Source: Eutreptiella sp. 'Long Island Sound 2002'
Lineage: Eukaryota > Euglenozoa > Euglenophyceae > Eutreptiales > Eutreptiaceae
Assembly: GCA_964036045.1 (NCBI GenBank)
Contig: OZ038383.1
Coordinates: 41,004,354 to 41,068,353 of the forward strand
DNA length: 64,000 nucleotides
Direction of reading: 5' to 3'
Shown in pieces: positions 15,601-26,318 of the stretch. The position numbers and the translations under genes are program-made. The notes beneath the pieces were generated by a model. It was given only the letters and a program-made list of their open reading frames with translations. It ran no database searches and was not told the DNA's origin. Every line of letters starts with the position of its first letter. Within the stretch, counting starts at the first letter, position 1.

Positions 15601-18600
15601 CCCCAAAATATTTCACGGATGGGGTTCCGTCAAATATTCGGGGGCTGTAGACCCAAAGAATATTTCACGGATGGGGTTCCGTCAAATATTTGGGGGCTGT
15701 ACACCCCCAAAATATTTGACGGATGTCGTTCCGTCAAATATTTGGGGGGTCTACACCCCCAAAATATTTCACGGATGTGGTTCCGTCAAATATTTTTGGG
15801 GTCTACACCCCCCAAAATTTTTGGCGGATGTGGTTCCGTCAAATATTTGGGGGGTCTACACCCCCAAAATATTTCACGGATTTGGTTCCGTCAAATATTT
15901 GGGGGGTCTACAGCCCCAAAATATTTCACGGATGGGGTTCCGTCAAATATTTGGGGGCTGTAGACCCACAAGATATTTGACGGATGTGGTTGCGTCAAAT
16001 ATTTGGGGGGTCTACATCCCCCAAATATTTCACGGATGGGGTTCCGTCAAATATTTGGGGGGTCTACACCCCTAAAAATATTTGACGGATGGGGTTCCGT
16101 GAAATATTTGGGGGGTCTACGCCCCCAAAAAATTTCACGGATGTGGTTCCGTCAAATATTTGGGGGGTCTACACCCCCCAAATATTTCACGGATGTGGTC
16201 TGTCAAATATTTGGGGGGTCTACACCCCCAAAATATTTCACGGATGTGGTTCCGTCAAATATTTGGGGGGTCTACACCCCAAAAATATTTCACGGATGTG
16301 GTTCCGTCAAATATTTGGGGGGTCTACACCCCCAAAATATTTCACGGATCTGGTTCCGTCAAATATTTGGGGGGTCTACACCCCCAAAATGTTTCACGGA
16401 TGTGGTTCCGTCAAATATTTGGGGGTTCTACAGCCCCAAAATATTTCACGGATGGGGTTCCGTCAAATATTCGGGGGGTGTACACCCCAAAATATTTCAC
16501 GGATGGGGTTCCGTCAAATATTTGGGGGCTGTAGACCCCCAGAATATTTCACGGATGGGGTTCCGTCAAATATTTGGGGGCTGTAGACCCACAACATATT
16601 TGACGGATGTGGTTCCGTCAAATATTTGGGGGGTCTACACAACCTCCAAATATTTCACGGATGGGGTTCCGTCAAATATTTGGGGGGTCTACACCCCTAA
16701 AAATGTTTGACAGATGGGGTTCCGTCAAATATTTGGGGGGTCTACGCCCCCAAAATATTTCACGGATGTGGTTGCGTCAAATATTTGGGGGGTCTACACC
16801 CCCCAAATATTTCACGGATGTGGTCCCGTCAAATATTTGGGGGGTCTACACCCCCAAAATGGTTCACGGATGTGGTTCCGTCAAATATTTGGGGGGTCTA
16901 CACCCCAAAAATATTCCACGGATGTGGTTCCGTCAAATATTTGGGGGGTCCACAGCCCCGAAATATTTCACGGATGTGGTTCCGTCAAATATTTGGGGGG
17001 TCTACACCCCCAAAATATTTCACGGATGTGGTTCCGTCAAACATTTGGGGGGTCTACACCCCCAAGATATTTCACGGATGTGGTTCCGTCAAATATTTTG
17101 GGGGGCTATACACCCCCCAAATATTTCACGGATGTGGTTCCGTCAAATATTTGGGGGGTCTACAGCCCCAAAATATTTCACGGATGGGGTTCCGTCAAAT
17201 ATTCGGGGGCTGTAGAGCCCCAGAATATTTCACGGATGGGGTTCCGTCAAATATTTGGGGGCTGTACACCCCCAAAATATTTGACGGATGTCGTTCCGTC
17301 AAATATTTGGGGGGTCTACACCCCCAAAATATTTCACGGATGTGGTTCCGTCAAATATTTTGGGGGTCTACACCCCCAAAATATTTCACGGATGTGGTTC
17401 CGTCAAATATTTGGGGGGTCTACACCCCAAAAATATTTCACGGATGGGGTGCCGTCAAATATTTGGGGGCTGTAGACCCACAAGATATTTGACGGATGTG
17501 GTTCCATCAAATATTTGGGGGGTCTACACCCCCCAAACATTTCACGGATGGGGTTCCGTCAAATATTTGGGGGGTCTACACCCCTAAAAATAATTGACGG
17601 ATGGGGTTCCGTCAAATATTTGGCGGGTCTACGCCCCCAAAATATTTCACGGATGTGGTTGCGTCAAATATTTGGGGGGTCTACACCCCCCAAATATTTC
17701 ACGGATGTGGTCCCGTCAAATATTTGGGGGGTCTACAGCCCCAAAATATTTCACGGATGTGGTTCCGTCAAATATTTGGGGGGTCCACAGCCCCAAAATA
17801 TTTCACAGATGTGGTTCCGTCAAATATTTGGGGGCTATACACCCCCCAAATGTTTCACGGATGTGGTTCCGTCAAATGTTTGGGGGGTCTACACCCCCAA
17901 AATATTTGACGGATGGGGTTCCGTCAAATATTTGAGGGGTCTACACCCCCGAAATATTTCACGGATGGGGTTCCGTCAAATATTTGGGGGCTGTACACCC
18001 CCCAAAAATTACACGGATGTGGTTCCGTCAAATATTTGGGGGCTGTACACCCCCCAAATATTTCACGGATGTGGTTCCGTCAAATATTTGGGGGGTCTAC
18101 ACCCCTAAGGTATTTGACGGATGGGGATCGGTCAAATATTTGGGGGGTCTACACCCCCAAAATATTTCACGGATGGGGTTCTGTCAAATATTTGGGGGCT
18201 GTACACCCCCCAAATATTTGACGGATGTGGTTCCGTCAAATATTTGGGGGGTCTACACCCCCAAAATATTTCACGGATGGGGTTCCGTCAAATATTTGGG
18301 GGGTATACACCCCTAAAAATATTTGACGGATGGGGTTCGGTAAAATATTTGGGGGGTCTACACCCCAAAAATATTTCACGGATGTGGTTCCGTCAAATAT
18401 TTGGGGGGTCTACAGCCCCAAAATATTTCACGGATGTGGTTCCGTCAAATATTTGGGGGGTCTACACCCCCAAAATATTTCACCGATGGGGTTCTGTCAA
18501 ATATTTGGGGGCTGTAGACCTTCAGAATATTTCACGGATGTGGTTCGGTCAAATATTTGGGGGCTGTACACCCCCAAAATATTTGACGGATGTGGTTCCG

Positions 18601-20699
18601 TCAAATATTTGAGGGGTCTACACCCCCAAAATATTTGACGGATGTGGTTCCGTGAAGTATTTGGGGGCTTTACACCCCGCAAATATTTCACGGATGTGGT
18701 TCCGTCAAATATTTGGGGGGTCTACAGCCCCAAAATATTTCACGGATGTGGTTCCGTCAAATAATTGGGGGGTCTACACCCCCAAAATATTTCACGGATG
18801 GGGTTCCGTCAAATATTTGGGGGCTGTAGACCCCCAGAATATTTCACGGATGGGGTTCCGTCAAATATTTGGGGTTTGTACACCCCCAAAATGTTTGACG
18901 GATGGGGTTCCGTCAAATATTTGGGGGGTCTACACCCCCAAAATATTTCACGGATGGGGTTCCGTCAAATATTTGGGGGCTGTACACCCCCCAAATATTT
19001 CACGGATGTGGTTCCGTCAAATATTTGGGGTGTCTACACCCCCAAAATATTTCACGGATGTGGTTCCGTCAAATATTTGGGGGGTCTACACCCCCAAAAT
19101 ATGTCACGGATGGGGTTCCGTCAAATATTTGAGGGCTGTAGACCCCAAGAATATTTCACGGATGGGGTTCCGTCAAATATTTGGGGGCTGTACATCCCCA
19201 AAATATCTGAGGGATGTGGTTCCGTCAAATGTTTTGGGGGTCTACACCCCCAAAATATTTCACGGATGTGGTTCTGTCAAATATTTGGGGGGTCTACACC
19301 CCCAAAATATGTCACGGATGTGGTTCCGTGAAATATTTGGGGGCTGTACACCCCCCAAATATTTCACGGATGTGGTTCCGTCAAATATTTGGGGGGTCTA
19401 CAGCCCTAAAATATTTCACGGATGTGGGTCCGTCAAATATTTGGGGGGTCTACAGCCCCAAAATATTTCACGGATGGGGTTCCGTCAAATATTTGGGGGC
19501 CGTAGACCCCCAGAATTTTTCACGGATGGGGTTCCGTCAAATATTTGGGGGCTGTAGACCCCCAAAATATTTGACGGATGGGGTTCCCTCAAATATTTGG
19601 GGGGTCTACATCCCCGAAATATTTCACGGATGGGGTTCCGTCAAATATTTGGGGGGTCTACACCCCGCAAAATATTTCACGGATGTGGTTCCGTCAAATA
19701 TTTGGGGGCTGTACACCCCCCAAATATTTCACGGATGTGGTTCTGTCAAATATTTGGGGGGTCTACACCCCCAAAATATTTCACGGATGTGGTTCCGTCA
19801 AATATTTGGGGGGTCTACACCCCCAAAATATTTCACGGATGTGGTTCCGTCAAAAATATTTGGGGGGTCTACACCCCCAGAATATTTCACGGATGGGGTT
19901 CCGTCAAATATTTGGGGGCTGTACAGCCCAAAATATTTGACGGATGTGGTTCCGTCAAATATTTTGGGGGTCTACACCCCCAAAATATTTCACGGATGTG
20001 GTTCCGTGAAATATTTGGGGGCTGTACACCCCCCAAATATTTCACGGAATGGTTCCGTCAAATATTTGGGGGGTCTACACCCCCAAAATATTTCACAGAT
20101 GGGGCTCCGTCAAACATTTGGGGGCTGCAGACCCCCAGTATATTTCACGGATGGGGTTCCGTCAAATATTTGGGGGCTGTAGACCCACAAAATATTTGAC
20201 GGATGGGGTTCCGTCAAATATTTGGGGGGTCTACACCCCCCAAAAATTTCACGGATGGGGTTGCGTCAAATATTTGGGGGGTCTACACCCCTAAAAATAT
20301 TTGACGGGTGGGGTTTCTGTCAAAAGTTTGGGGGGTCTACACCCCCAAAAAATTTCACGGATGTGATTCCGTCAAATATTTCCGGGCTGTACACCCCCAG
20401 AATATTTCAGGGATGTGGTTCCGTCAAATAATTGGGGGGTCTACACCCCCAAAATATTTCACGGATGTGGTTCCGTCAAATATTTGGGGGGTCTACACCC
20501 CTAAGATATTTGACGGATGGGATTGCGTCAAATATTTGGAGGCTGTAGACCCCCAGAATATTTCACGGATGGGGTTCCGTCAAATATTTGGGGGGTCTAC
20601 ACCCCCCAAATATTTGACGGATGGGTTTCCGTCAAATATTTGGGGGACTACAGCCCCCAAATATTTCAGGGATGTGGTTCCGTCAAATATTTGGGGGGT

Positions 20700-21160
20700 C
20701 TACACCCCAGAAATATTTGACGGACATACATCCGTCAAATATTTGGGGGGTGTACAACCCCTATATATTTGACGGATGTATGTCCGTCAAATATTTTACG
20801 CATGCCCATGCGTCAGTTATCTGGGGGTTGTAGACCCCCAAAATATTTGACGGATGTATGTCCGTCAAATATTTGGGGGGTCTACACCCCCGAAATATTG
20901 GACGGATGTATGTCCCACAAATATTTGGGGGGTCTACACCCGCAAAACATTTGACGGACATACATCCGTCAAATATTTGGGGGGTCTACACCCCCGAAAT
21001 ATTTGACGGATGCATGTCCGTCAAATATTTGACGCATGCCCATGCGACAGTTATCTGGGGGGTGTAGACCCCCAAAATATTTGACGGACGTATGTCTGTC
21101 AAATATTTGGGGTCAAAATATTTGACGGACGTATGTCCGTCAAATATTTGGGGGGTGTAT
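20700..21160. repeat. Divergent right edge of the satellite with extended palindromes
   Basis: The last units differ from the bulk. The 6-base loop becomes CATACA or TGTATG, giving arms such as ATTTGACGGA and TCCGTCAAAT around a self-complementary or near self-complementary centre. Two units carry an extra segment containing ACGCATGCCCATGCG followed by GTTATCTGGGG, at about 20,797-20,830 and 21,031-21,062. The final units shorten and end in TATTGATATTGATATTG at the junction with the synthase fragment. Edge divergence fits reduced homogenisation at the array margin. Confidence 0.85.
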
Positions 21161-21170
21161 TGATATTGAT

Positions 21171-21617
21171 ATTGCTTTGACAAAATGCCTGGTATACCGT
21201 CTCCAGCGCAATCCGCTGTTCCGGAATGATCATCTCCGCCTAGGCCGCTGAGATCCTGAACCGCTTGTGGTCAAACATTGTCACTTCCTCAATGAACGCC
21301 CCTCGGTTCGTGTATGACTTGCCTACGCTCTGTTCAGGATCGTACCTCTTCCTCCAATCCATTCGAGTCAATGGGATCTCCCCTGCTCCATCCCCTCTGT
21401 CCTCCGGGAACCTCCAGAACTCCTCAGCGCTGTTGCATGTGCCAGGGAACCGGCAGGCCATCCCCACTATCGCCATCGGCTGCATCTCCACAGGCATAGC
21501 CATTGCCCTCCCCGTATCCTCTCTCCCGAATAGCGTCCTTGCAAGGTGCTGCACCAATGCATCCAAAGTGGGGTATTCAAATAGGACCGTGTGCCCCAGT
21601 GTCATCGCCGGAACTAA
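21171..21617 (-). pseudogene. Modular type I polyketide synthase fragment: ACP end and start of ketosynthase
   Basis: Read on the minus strand, the fragment starts with the last helix of an acyl carrier domain (TVLFEYPTLDALVQHLA). A linker follows, then the ketosynthase N-terminus: AIVGMACRFPG, EEFW, GEIPLTR, YDPE, SYTNRGAFIEEV, FDHKRFRIS. An in-frame TAG at 21,240-21,242 interrupts the frame where ketosynthases usually carry a glutamate. The family continues beyond it (AEMIIPEQRIALETVYQAF, matching the usual MDPQQRLLLE region) until the satellite begins. The catalytic Cys and two His of the domain would lie further on and are absent. A TTAG just upstream of the carrier segment could be a splice acceptor. 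An intact enzyme would extend polyketide chains; this piece cannot. A retained exon with a sequencing error at the TAG is possible, but the satellite truncation argues for a dead fragment. Confidence 0.85.
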
Positions 21618-21773
21618 CTAAGGAACGGAGTAACATACCTCCTATTTTAATTTTTTTGGGGTTCGGACCTTGGTAAGCTGGCGGGAAAGCACTCTACTAG
21701 AAAAGAAAAACCTGCAAAAGAACAACAGGCATACCCTCCCTAACCTCAACTCCACAAGCAGGGATATGACAGG

Positions 21774-21963
21774 GTGGGAGGGAGGGAGGGAGGGGAGGGA
21801 GGGAGGGAGAGAGGGAGGGAGGCTGTCTTGGGCGGCCGTAGGGGCTGTGTTGTGCTGTGTTGTGCTGTAATATGCTGTGCTATGCTGTATGTTGTGTTGT
21901 GCTGTGGTGTGCTGCGATGTGCTGTGATGTGCTGTGCTGTGCCGTGCTGTGTTGTGCCGTGCT
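21774..21963. repeat. GGGA repeat followed by TGTGC-type repeat
   Basis: Positions 21,774-21,823 are (GGGA)n with small interruptions, a sequence able to form G-quadruplexes on the plus strand. From about 21,845 to 21,963 the sequence is an imperfect TGTGC/TGTTG pentamer repeat. No coding role is likely. Confidence 0.85.
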
Positions 21964-22991
21964 CAAAACCCACCACCCCCCCTCTCCACAGTTCCGGCCC
22001 AACCCGATGAACCCCCAGCCACCCACCCCACCAGCAAAACTGACCCGATTAGCTCAGGTGAGGTTGCTTGGGCCAGACATCAGGATTCTGTTCCCACTTG
22101 TCTTCAGTCACATATGAGCCCCCCGATCGGTTTGAGTCAGAGAGATGGGGTGGGGTGGGGTGGGGGGGGGGGGGGCACGTACCATCATTGAAGGGGTTGC
22201 AAGCACTGGTTGGGTTTCAGACGCTAGGGTCGAGACCACAACCCACTTCTACACCTGAAGGGTGTGGTGACAATGGGACAAGTCTGATATTGGGGGGGAC
22301 ACGGGGGGGGGGGTCTGACACGGGGGGGGGGGGGTTAGAAAGGGTGTTGGGGTGGGGGGGGGGGGGGTTGGGGGTGATGGTCCATAAAAGTCTGATGTGT
22401 GATGTCTGATAGCCGACTAGGTCGCTATACACAATCCTGCCGTGGATCTCTTGCCAATCGTCGGTGCGTGGCGCCGGGGCGTTGGATCATATGTCGTGCG
22501 TGTCACAATGGGGCTGGAACGCCGCATTGCAATGCAAGCACGCCATTTGGGGACCCTCTTGGTCGCAAACCTAGCACGGGCCGGTGCTCCGGGCCCTTCT
22601 TGGATGCCCTTGGGAGCATGTCTACGAAACCAATAATTGAAGCGGACCACGAAGGCACACAAGGGAGGTGGAAGACGACACACAACGAGCGGCCCAACAG
22701 TGCCTACTCCCGTCGCGACGCGGCGCATGCTTTCCAAGGAGCCTGCTCCCATCGCTCTGCGGCAAGTGCCTTCTAAAGAGCCTACCCCATCGCTCTGCGG
22801 CGAATGCATTGATAGTTGTTTAGCGTTGGGCACACACAAATGGGGTTTTGGATACCATGCCGGCTAGCAAAAATTTTGCGAGGGGGACGGCTCCTCTAAG
22901 CAATTGACTAAAAAAGAGCGAGTAAAACGTGCAACACCAAAGAAGGTTGTTGTTCGTCTTTAAGGTCCATTGTCCGGGCCGGCAAAATCGT
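21964..22991. other. Non-coding stretch with poly-G tracts
   Basis: Between 22,142 and 22,380 there are at least four uninterrupted G runs of ten or more on the plus strand. The remainder to 22,991 has open frames on both strands but no recognisable domain or convincing composition; a short duplicated segment around the CATCGCTCTGCGGC motif lies at 22,745-22,805. I see no supportable gene here. Confidence 0.6.
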
Positions 22992-23330
22992 GGGAGTCCG
23001 TATCCCCAACTCGAGGGGCCATGCAAAAGTGTGGGAGTCCGTATCGCCAAATTGAGGGACCACGCCAAAGCTTGGGAGTCGGAATGGGCAACTCCACAGA
23101 CCACGCCAAGGTGTGGGAGTCCGTATCCCCAACGCGAGGGGCCATGGCGAAGCGTGGGAGTCCGTCTCCCCAAATTAAGGGGTCACGCAGTAGGGTGTGA
23201 GCCCGTATGCCCAACTCATGTGGCCACACTGAAGAGTGGAAATCCGTATTCCGACTTTAAGGGGCCACAACGAAGCATGGGAGTCCGTATCCCCAACTCA
23301 AGGGGCCGCAGAAGCGTGGGTGTCACTATC
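22992..23330. repeat. Degenerate 41-bp tandem repeat, about 8 copies
   Basis: The unit begins GGGAGTCCGTATCCCCAACT and continues with an AGGGGCCA core. The first two copies start at 22,992 and 23,033, giving a 41-bp period. Later copies diverge by substitution. A partial related copy with AGGGGCCACACCGAAGC lies near 23,437-23,475. Confidence 0.85.
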
Positions 23331-23662
23331 CCCCTTCCCCTACCTCCTCTGGTGTCAACATGATCCCGGCCCGCCTTCTTGTGCCCACATGGGCTCAACT
23401 ATGTCCAATTTCGAAGCATTTCCTCCAGTGTCAAGGGGCCACACCGAAGCATGGGTGTCTATCACCCCAACTCACTTGTTGTTCTTGTGCTTGTTGACAA
23501 TAGGGGGCCTTTGGCGCCCATTGACTCCTTAGACCGGTACCTTTGAGAGCTAAGTGTTGGCTGTAGGCCCTTGGTAAACGCTAGAAAACCCAATTGCGTT
23601 TTAGCCTGGAACTTCTACTCTGGACGTTCTAGCGTAGATTAGATCAATACTAGAACGATACA
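23331..23662. other. No gene seen; ends in a CTAG-rich cluster
   Basis: The stretch contains one degenerate copy of the upstream 41-bp repeat. From about 23,578 it becomes rich in CTAG, with ACGCTAGAA and ACGTTCTAGCG in opposite orientations just before the first candidate exon of the next locus. Confidence 0.5.
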
Positions 23663-24300
23663 ATGTCCACCAAAAAGTGCATTTCGTTCATTGTTCCACC
23701 GTGCATGCTTGCTATTGCCCAATGCATTGTGCCATGGTCCCTTCTCTCATGCTTAGATATTCCGCATTTCTTTGCGATGAAACGCCCCGCCACTTCCCAC
23801 CTTGCTCCCTCCTCAACCAGGAAGGAAACTTCTCTCTTGCCTAAGGCACTACGGGACTTGAGTGGGCCTTTTGGCCTCAAGGATGAGCGGGTGGGCCACT
23901 ACTTGGCCACGTGGGCGCTATCATGCCCCCTAGCGCAACGGCAATTCAACAACGCCATCCAATATGTGAACACTGCCACTTAGACCCAAACCACGGGTGG
24001 GGCATGCAAGGCCGGTGTTGAGGCATGAACCCCCTCCCTACTCCCCCCCCACCGCCATGTGTGAACTTGTGCTCAACATGCGGGCCCCCAAATCCTCTTG
24101 GAGGGCCGTCTCGGAGCTCTACACACTCCGTAAGTTGGAGTACCACCGCACCGTCCCCGGTGGCCCCTGCTCCCGTGCAAATTGCACGGAGTGGGACTTC
24201 CAAGGCCGTTGGAAGAAGTTGGTCGCCACGCGTTGGATCCCCACGCTGCCACAACGTTACCCAAGCCGATCCGGATCTAATGGCCCTTCGCCTCATGGCT
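23663..24300 (+). CDS. Hypothetical protein, candidate 5' coding segments
   Basis: Two protein-like stretches lie close together in different frames. The first (23,663-23,983) contains a basic, serine-rich part followed by ALRDLSGPFGLKDERVGHYL and ends at a stop. The second (about 24,058-24,300) reads CELVLNMRAPKSSWRAVSEL, then KLEYHRTVPGGPCSRANC and WDFQGRWKKLVATRW. The charged and aromatic pattern of the second is hard to explain by chance, but the change of frame must be an intron, a frameshift or decay. They precede three further exons on the same strand that share composition. I recognise no domain. The start is uncertain: ATG at 23,663 or at 23,777. Confidence 0.35.
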
Positions 24301-24325
24301 AAAATAAGAAATACATCCTCTCCCG

Positions 24326-24547
24326 GCGGGCTTGGTGCGGCGAATCAACCGCACCTTCCCGTTGCCAATAAACGTCCCGGGGGATGCCTACCCCGTGGCC
24401 GGGGGCAATTGGACCCAACTCACCATCTCCTTGGCCAACTTCGACCGCTTGGCCCGGACCCCCGCGGGCCTTTGGGTGTTGAGCATGGCCAATTGCGATG
24501 ACAAGGCCATGGACACCCTTGGGACATTGTGGAAAGGCAATTGGGAG
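24326..24547 (+). CDS. Hypothetical protein, internal exon
   Basis: The frame reads LVRRINRTFPLPINVPGDAY, then GGNWTQLTISLANFDRLAR, AGLWVLSMANCDDKAMDTLG and LWKGNWE. It ends at a GAG followed by GTACGC, a good splice donor in phase 0. The following 128 bases (24,548-24,675) end in TTTAG and the next exon continues in phase 0. No domain is recognised. Its left boundary is unclear because an in-frame TAA lies just upstream. Confidence 0.5.
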
Positions 24548-24580
24548 GTACGCCTCTCATCCAGTGCCTTTCACTCGTTC

Positions 24581-24645
24581 TAGTTTTGTTCTAGTTAGCC
24601 CCGGACACCGCTCGCTGGAAGCCAGGCTAGGCTAGGCTAGCACGA
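24581..24645. repeat. CTAG-rich intron element 1
   Basis: Inside the phase-0 intron 24,548-24,675. It carries TTCTAGTTTTGTTCTAGTTA and later CCAGGCTAGGCTAGGCTAGC. The composition matches the clusters at 25,572, 27,010 and 28,316. Confidence 0.55.
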
Positions 24646-24675
24646 AATGAACCACCCCCAATGTCTCGTGTTTAG

Positions 24676-24936
24676 GTGATTCAAGAGATCATTGACACGG
24701 GGCTCGTCCAATGCGGGGCCTCCAAGGAGGACGCAACGGTGATCCTTGGGGGGGGATCAACCGTGGATACAGAGGGTGATCGCGGTGTCCGAATGCCCCC
24801 AAGTGGGCTCCATGTTCAACGAGGGGATGTGGAATGCCCGAACGAAGACCGGGGAGGGTAGTGCTATCCCGCGGACCATGGAGGGTGATGAGGCCCGCTA
24901 CACGGCCTTCCTCCTCGGGACGCCTTCTGTGCAAGC
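24676..24936 (+). CDS. Hypothetical protein, internal exon with G-run frameshift
   Basis: After the TTTAG acceptor the frame reads VIQEIIDTGLVQCGASKEDA and TVILGG. At a run of G near 24,749-24,757 the protein-like signal moves to another frame: WIQRVIAVSECPQVGSMFNE, GMWNARTKTGEGSAI, then MEGDEARYTAFLL. The two halves read as one protein if the G run is one or two bases off. This is either a homopolymer sequencing error or a genuine disabling change. Function unknown. Confidence 0.45.
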
Positions 24937-25284
24937 AAGGCACCTAGCAATATCCGGCCATGCCTAAAAAAAAATGGCTGCTTTTTCACCGTCCGAGGCA
25001 GGTGGCCCGTAAACGCTCCAATCCGCACGCCTCTCCGACATGAGAAGGTGCAAGTCTTGCTGCAGTGGCAAAGGAGTTCCGGTGTCACTGTACTGTTGTA
25101 ACGGCATCATGGTATGGACTAACCCTGGAGCATGATGTAGATGCCCTGTTACAGAACATTTGGCTATTTGGGTTGGCCATGTTGTGCGGTGACAATTCAA
25201 AAAGCGTAAACCGCTTTCTGAAACATGGTCACAACGAGCAGAGCAACCGTTGGGGGGGGGGGGGGGGGCTGTCAGGTGGAGGGG

Positions 25285-25552
25285 GTGGATGAGGTGTTAG
25301 AACGTAAATGGTCGGCAATCCCCAAGGAGGCCAGTGTGCAGGCAAAGTGCATGACATGGCTGCTTGCATACTTCGACGTGTCGTGGGTTGTGCACGGGGG
25401 TCCCTGGTCGCAAATTCCATGCTCGGGCAGGGATGCTATGCAGGTGAGGAGGGGCCAGGGCCACATGCGGGCTTCCCTTGGACAGACTCTTCAGCATCGG
25501 CATCATGTCCGCCGATCCATGGCAAGAATTGATGGAGCAGATCATGGAACAG
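25285..25552 (+). CDS. Hypothetical protein, candidate exons
   Basis: The segment from about 25,285 reads VDEVLERKWSAIPKEASVQA, KCMTWLLAYFDVSWVVHGGP and GRDAMQ, where CAG is followed by GTGAGG, a possible donor at 25,444. A second short stretch ends SADPWQELMEQIMEQ at 25,552, followed by GTATTT, a phase-0 donor. How the two stretches join is unclear because the gap is only about 50 bases. The 155-bp interval after 25,552 is CTAG-rich and ends in GCTAG before the next exon. Confidence 0.4.
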
Positions 25553-25571
25553 GTATTTTGTCGTGTGTTTT

Positions 25572-25707
25572 AGCAATTATCTAGGGAATCCTTCTAGTCT
25601 TGATCTAGGTAGCACGATCGCTCGCTAGAACGGCGCTAGAACGCCGCTACAACATTTGCCTAGAACGTCGCTAGAACTGTGCTGCGCTTTTTGCTTAGTA
25701 GCGCTAG
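25572..25707. repeat. CTAG-rich intron element 2
   Basis: Lies inside the 155-bp putative intron 25,553-25,707. Several copies of CGCTAGAACG-like decamers follow TCTAGGGAATCCTTCTAGTC. It ends with GCGCTAG at the acceptor. Confidence 0.6.
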
Positions 25708-26266
25708 ACCGCCAAGTTGCTGGCCGAAGTGGTGCGCCACCGCCAAGCCCACGCCGAGCCCAAGCCCAAACCCCAGCCCAAGCCTGAGCCCCAACGCCAA
25801 GCCCATATTCCTCCTCCTCCATTGCTACCCCCTCACCCCCTCGCCGCCAAGAAATCGGCCAAGGCAGTCAAGCCGAAGGGAGTGGTGGAGGAGGCGGAGG
25901 AGGGGGACGAGGACGAACTGGAGAGGATGTGTGGGGCGCTGCAAAGGCTCTCCGGTTCTCCGAGGTCGCACTGGGGGGCAAGGGCAAGGGCAGAGGCGAA
26001 GGTGGTGGGCTGGGAGGCCAAGGTGGAGGAGTTGCGGGCTGGGGCGGAGGGCGAGCGTGAGGCTTGGGCCGCCGCCAACCTCAAGAAGGCGCGGCACAAG
26101 GTGCCAGAGAAGGAAGACAACAGCCCGCAGCTGGAGAGGAGCGTCAAGCGGATGGAGGAATGGGTGGCTCGGGAGGCGAAGCTAACGGAGAAGGCGGCGG
26201 CTGGGGTGGTGGGGGTGGAGGTGGAGGAGATGGTGGAGGAGAGGGTGAAGGAGGAAGTGGAGGAGA
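25708..26266 (+). CDS. Hypothetical protein, proline-lysine linker and coiled-coil exon
   Basis: The exon starts in phase 0 after GCTAG (TAKLLAEVVRHRQAHAEP). A Pro-Lys-Gln-rich linker follows (about residues 20-55), then a highly charged Glu/Lys/Arg/Ala region of about 120 residues with heptad-like spacing, probably a coiled coil (AKVVGWEAKVEELRAG, KRMEEWVAREAKLTEKAAAG, VEERVKEEVEEKVLEEK). A plausible phase-0 donor (AAG before GTATTG) lies at 26,266/26,267. The joint with the preceding exon keeps frame, which supports real splicing. No enzyme motif is seen; a structural or scaffolding role would be a guess. Confidence 0.5.
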
Positions 26267-26318
26267 AGGTATTGGAGGAGAAGATAACGGGGGCGGGGCA
26301 CTGGCTGAGGGGTTTTTA

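Larger units (their letters stand above)
1..21160. repeat. 52-bp satellite array, about 400 copies
   Basis: The array has a 52-bp period throughout. Each unit holds two adjoining inverted repeats. The first is AATATTT(C/G)ACGGA, a 6-base loop (usually TGTGGT or TGGGGT), then TCCGTCAAATATT. The second is TTGGGGG, a short centre around TCTACA or CTGTACA, then CCCCCAA. When the variable base is G, the first stem is a perfect 13-bp match. Because 52 is not a multiple of 3, any plus-strand reading passes through all three phases every 156 bp and yields a 52-residue protein period. Stops appear mainly where a unit carries TTTGACGG instead of TTTCACGG, or CTGTAGAC instead of CTGTACAC, so long open frames (up to about 550 codons near 5,472-7,124) are a by-product of the repeat. 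The left end of the array lies outside the window. Confidence 0.97.

Noticed and set aside
32-20833. Dozens of long open frames with 52-residue repeats across the first 21 kb
   Set aside because: They follow from a 52-bp repeat with few stops, occur in all plus-strand frames at once and end at recurrent unit variants. Nothing favours one frame, so they are not called as genes.
1-21160. CRISPR-like array
   Set aside because: Units are contiguous with no unique spacers, there are no cas genes, and the context is eukaryotic.
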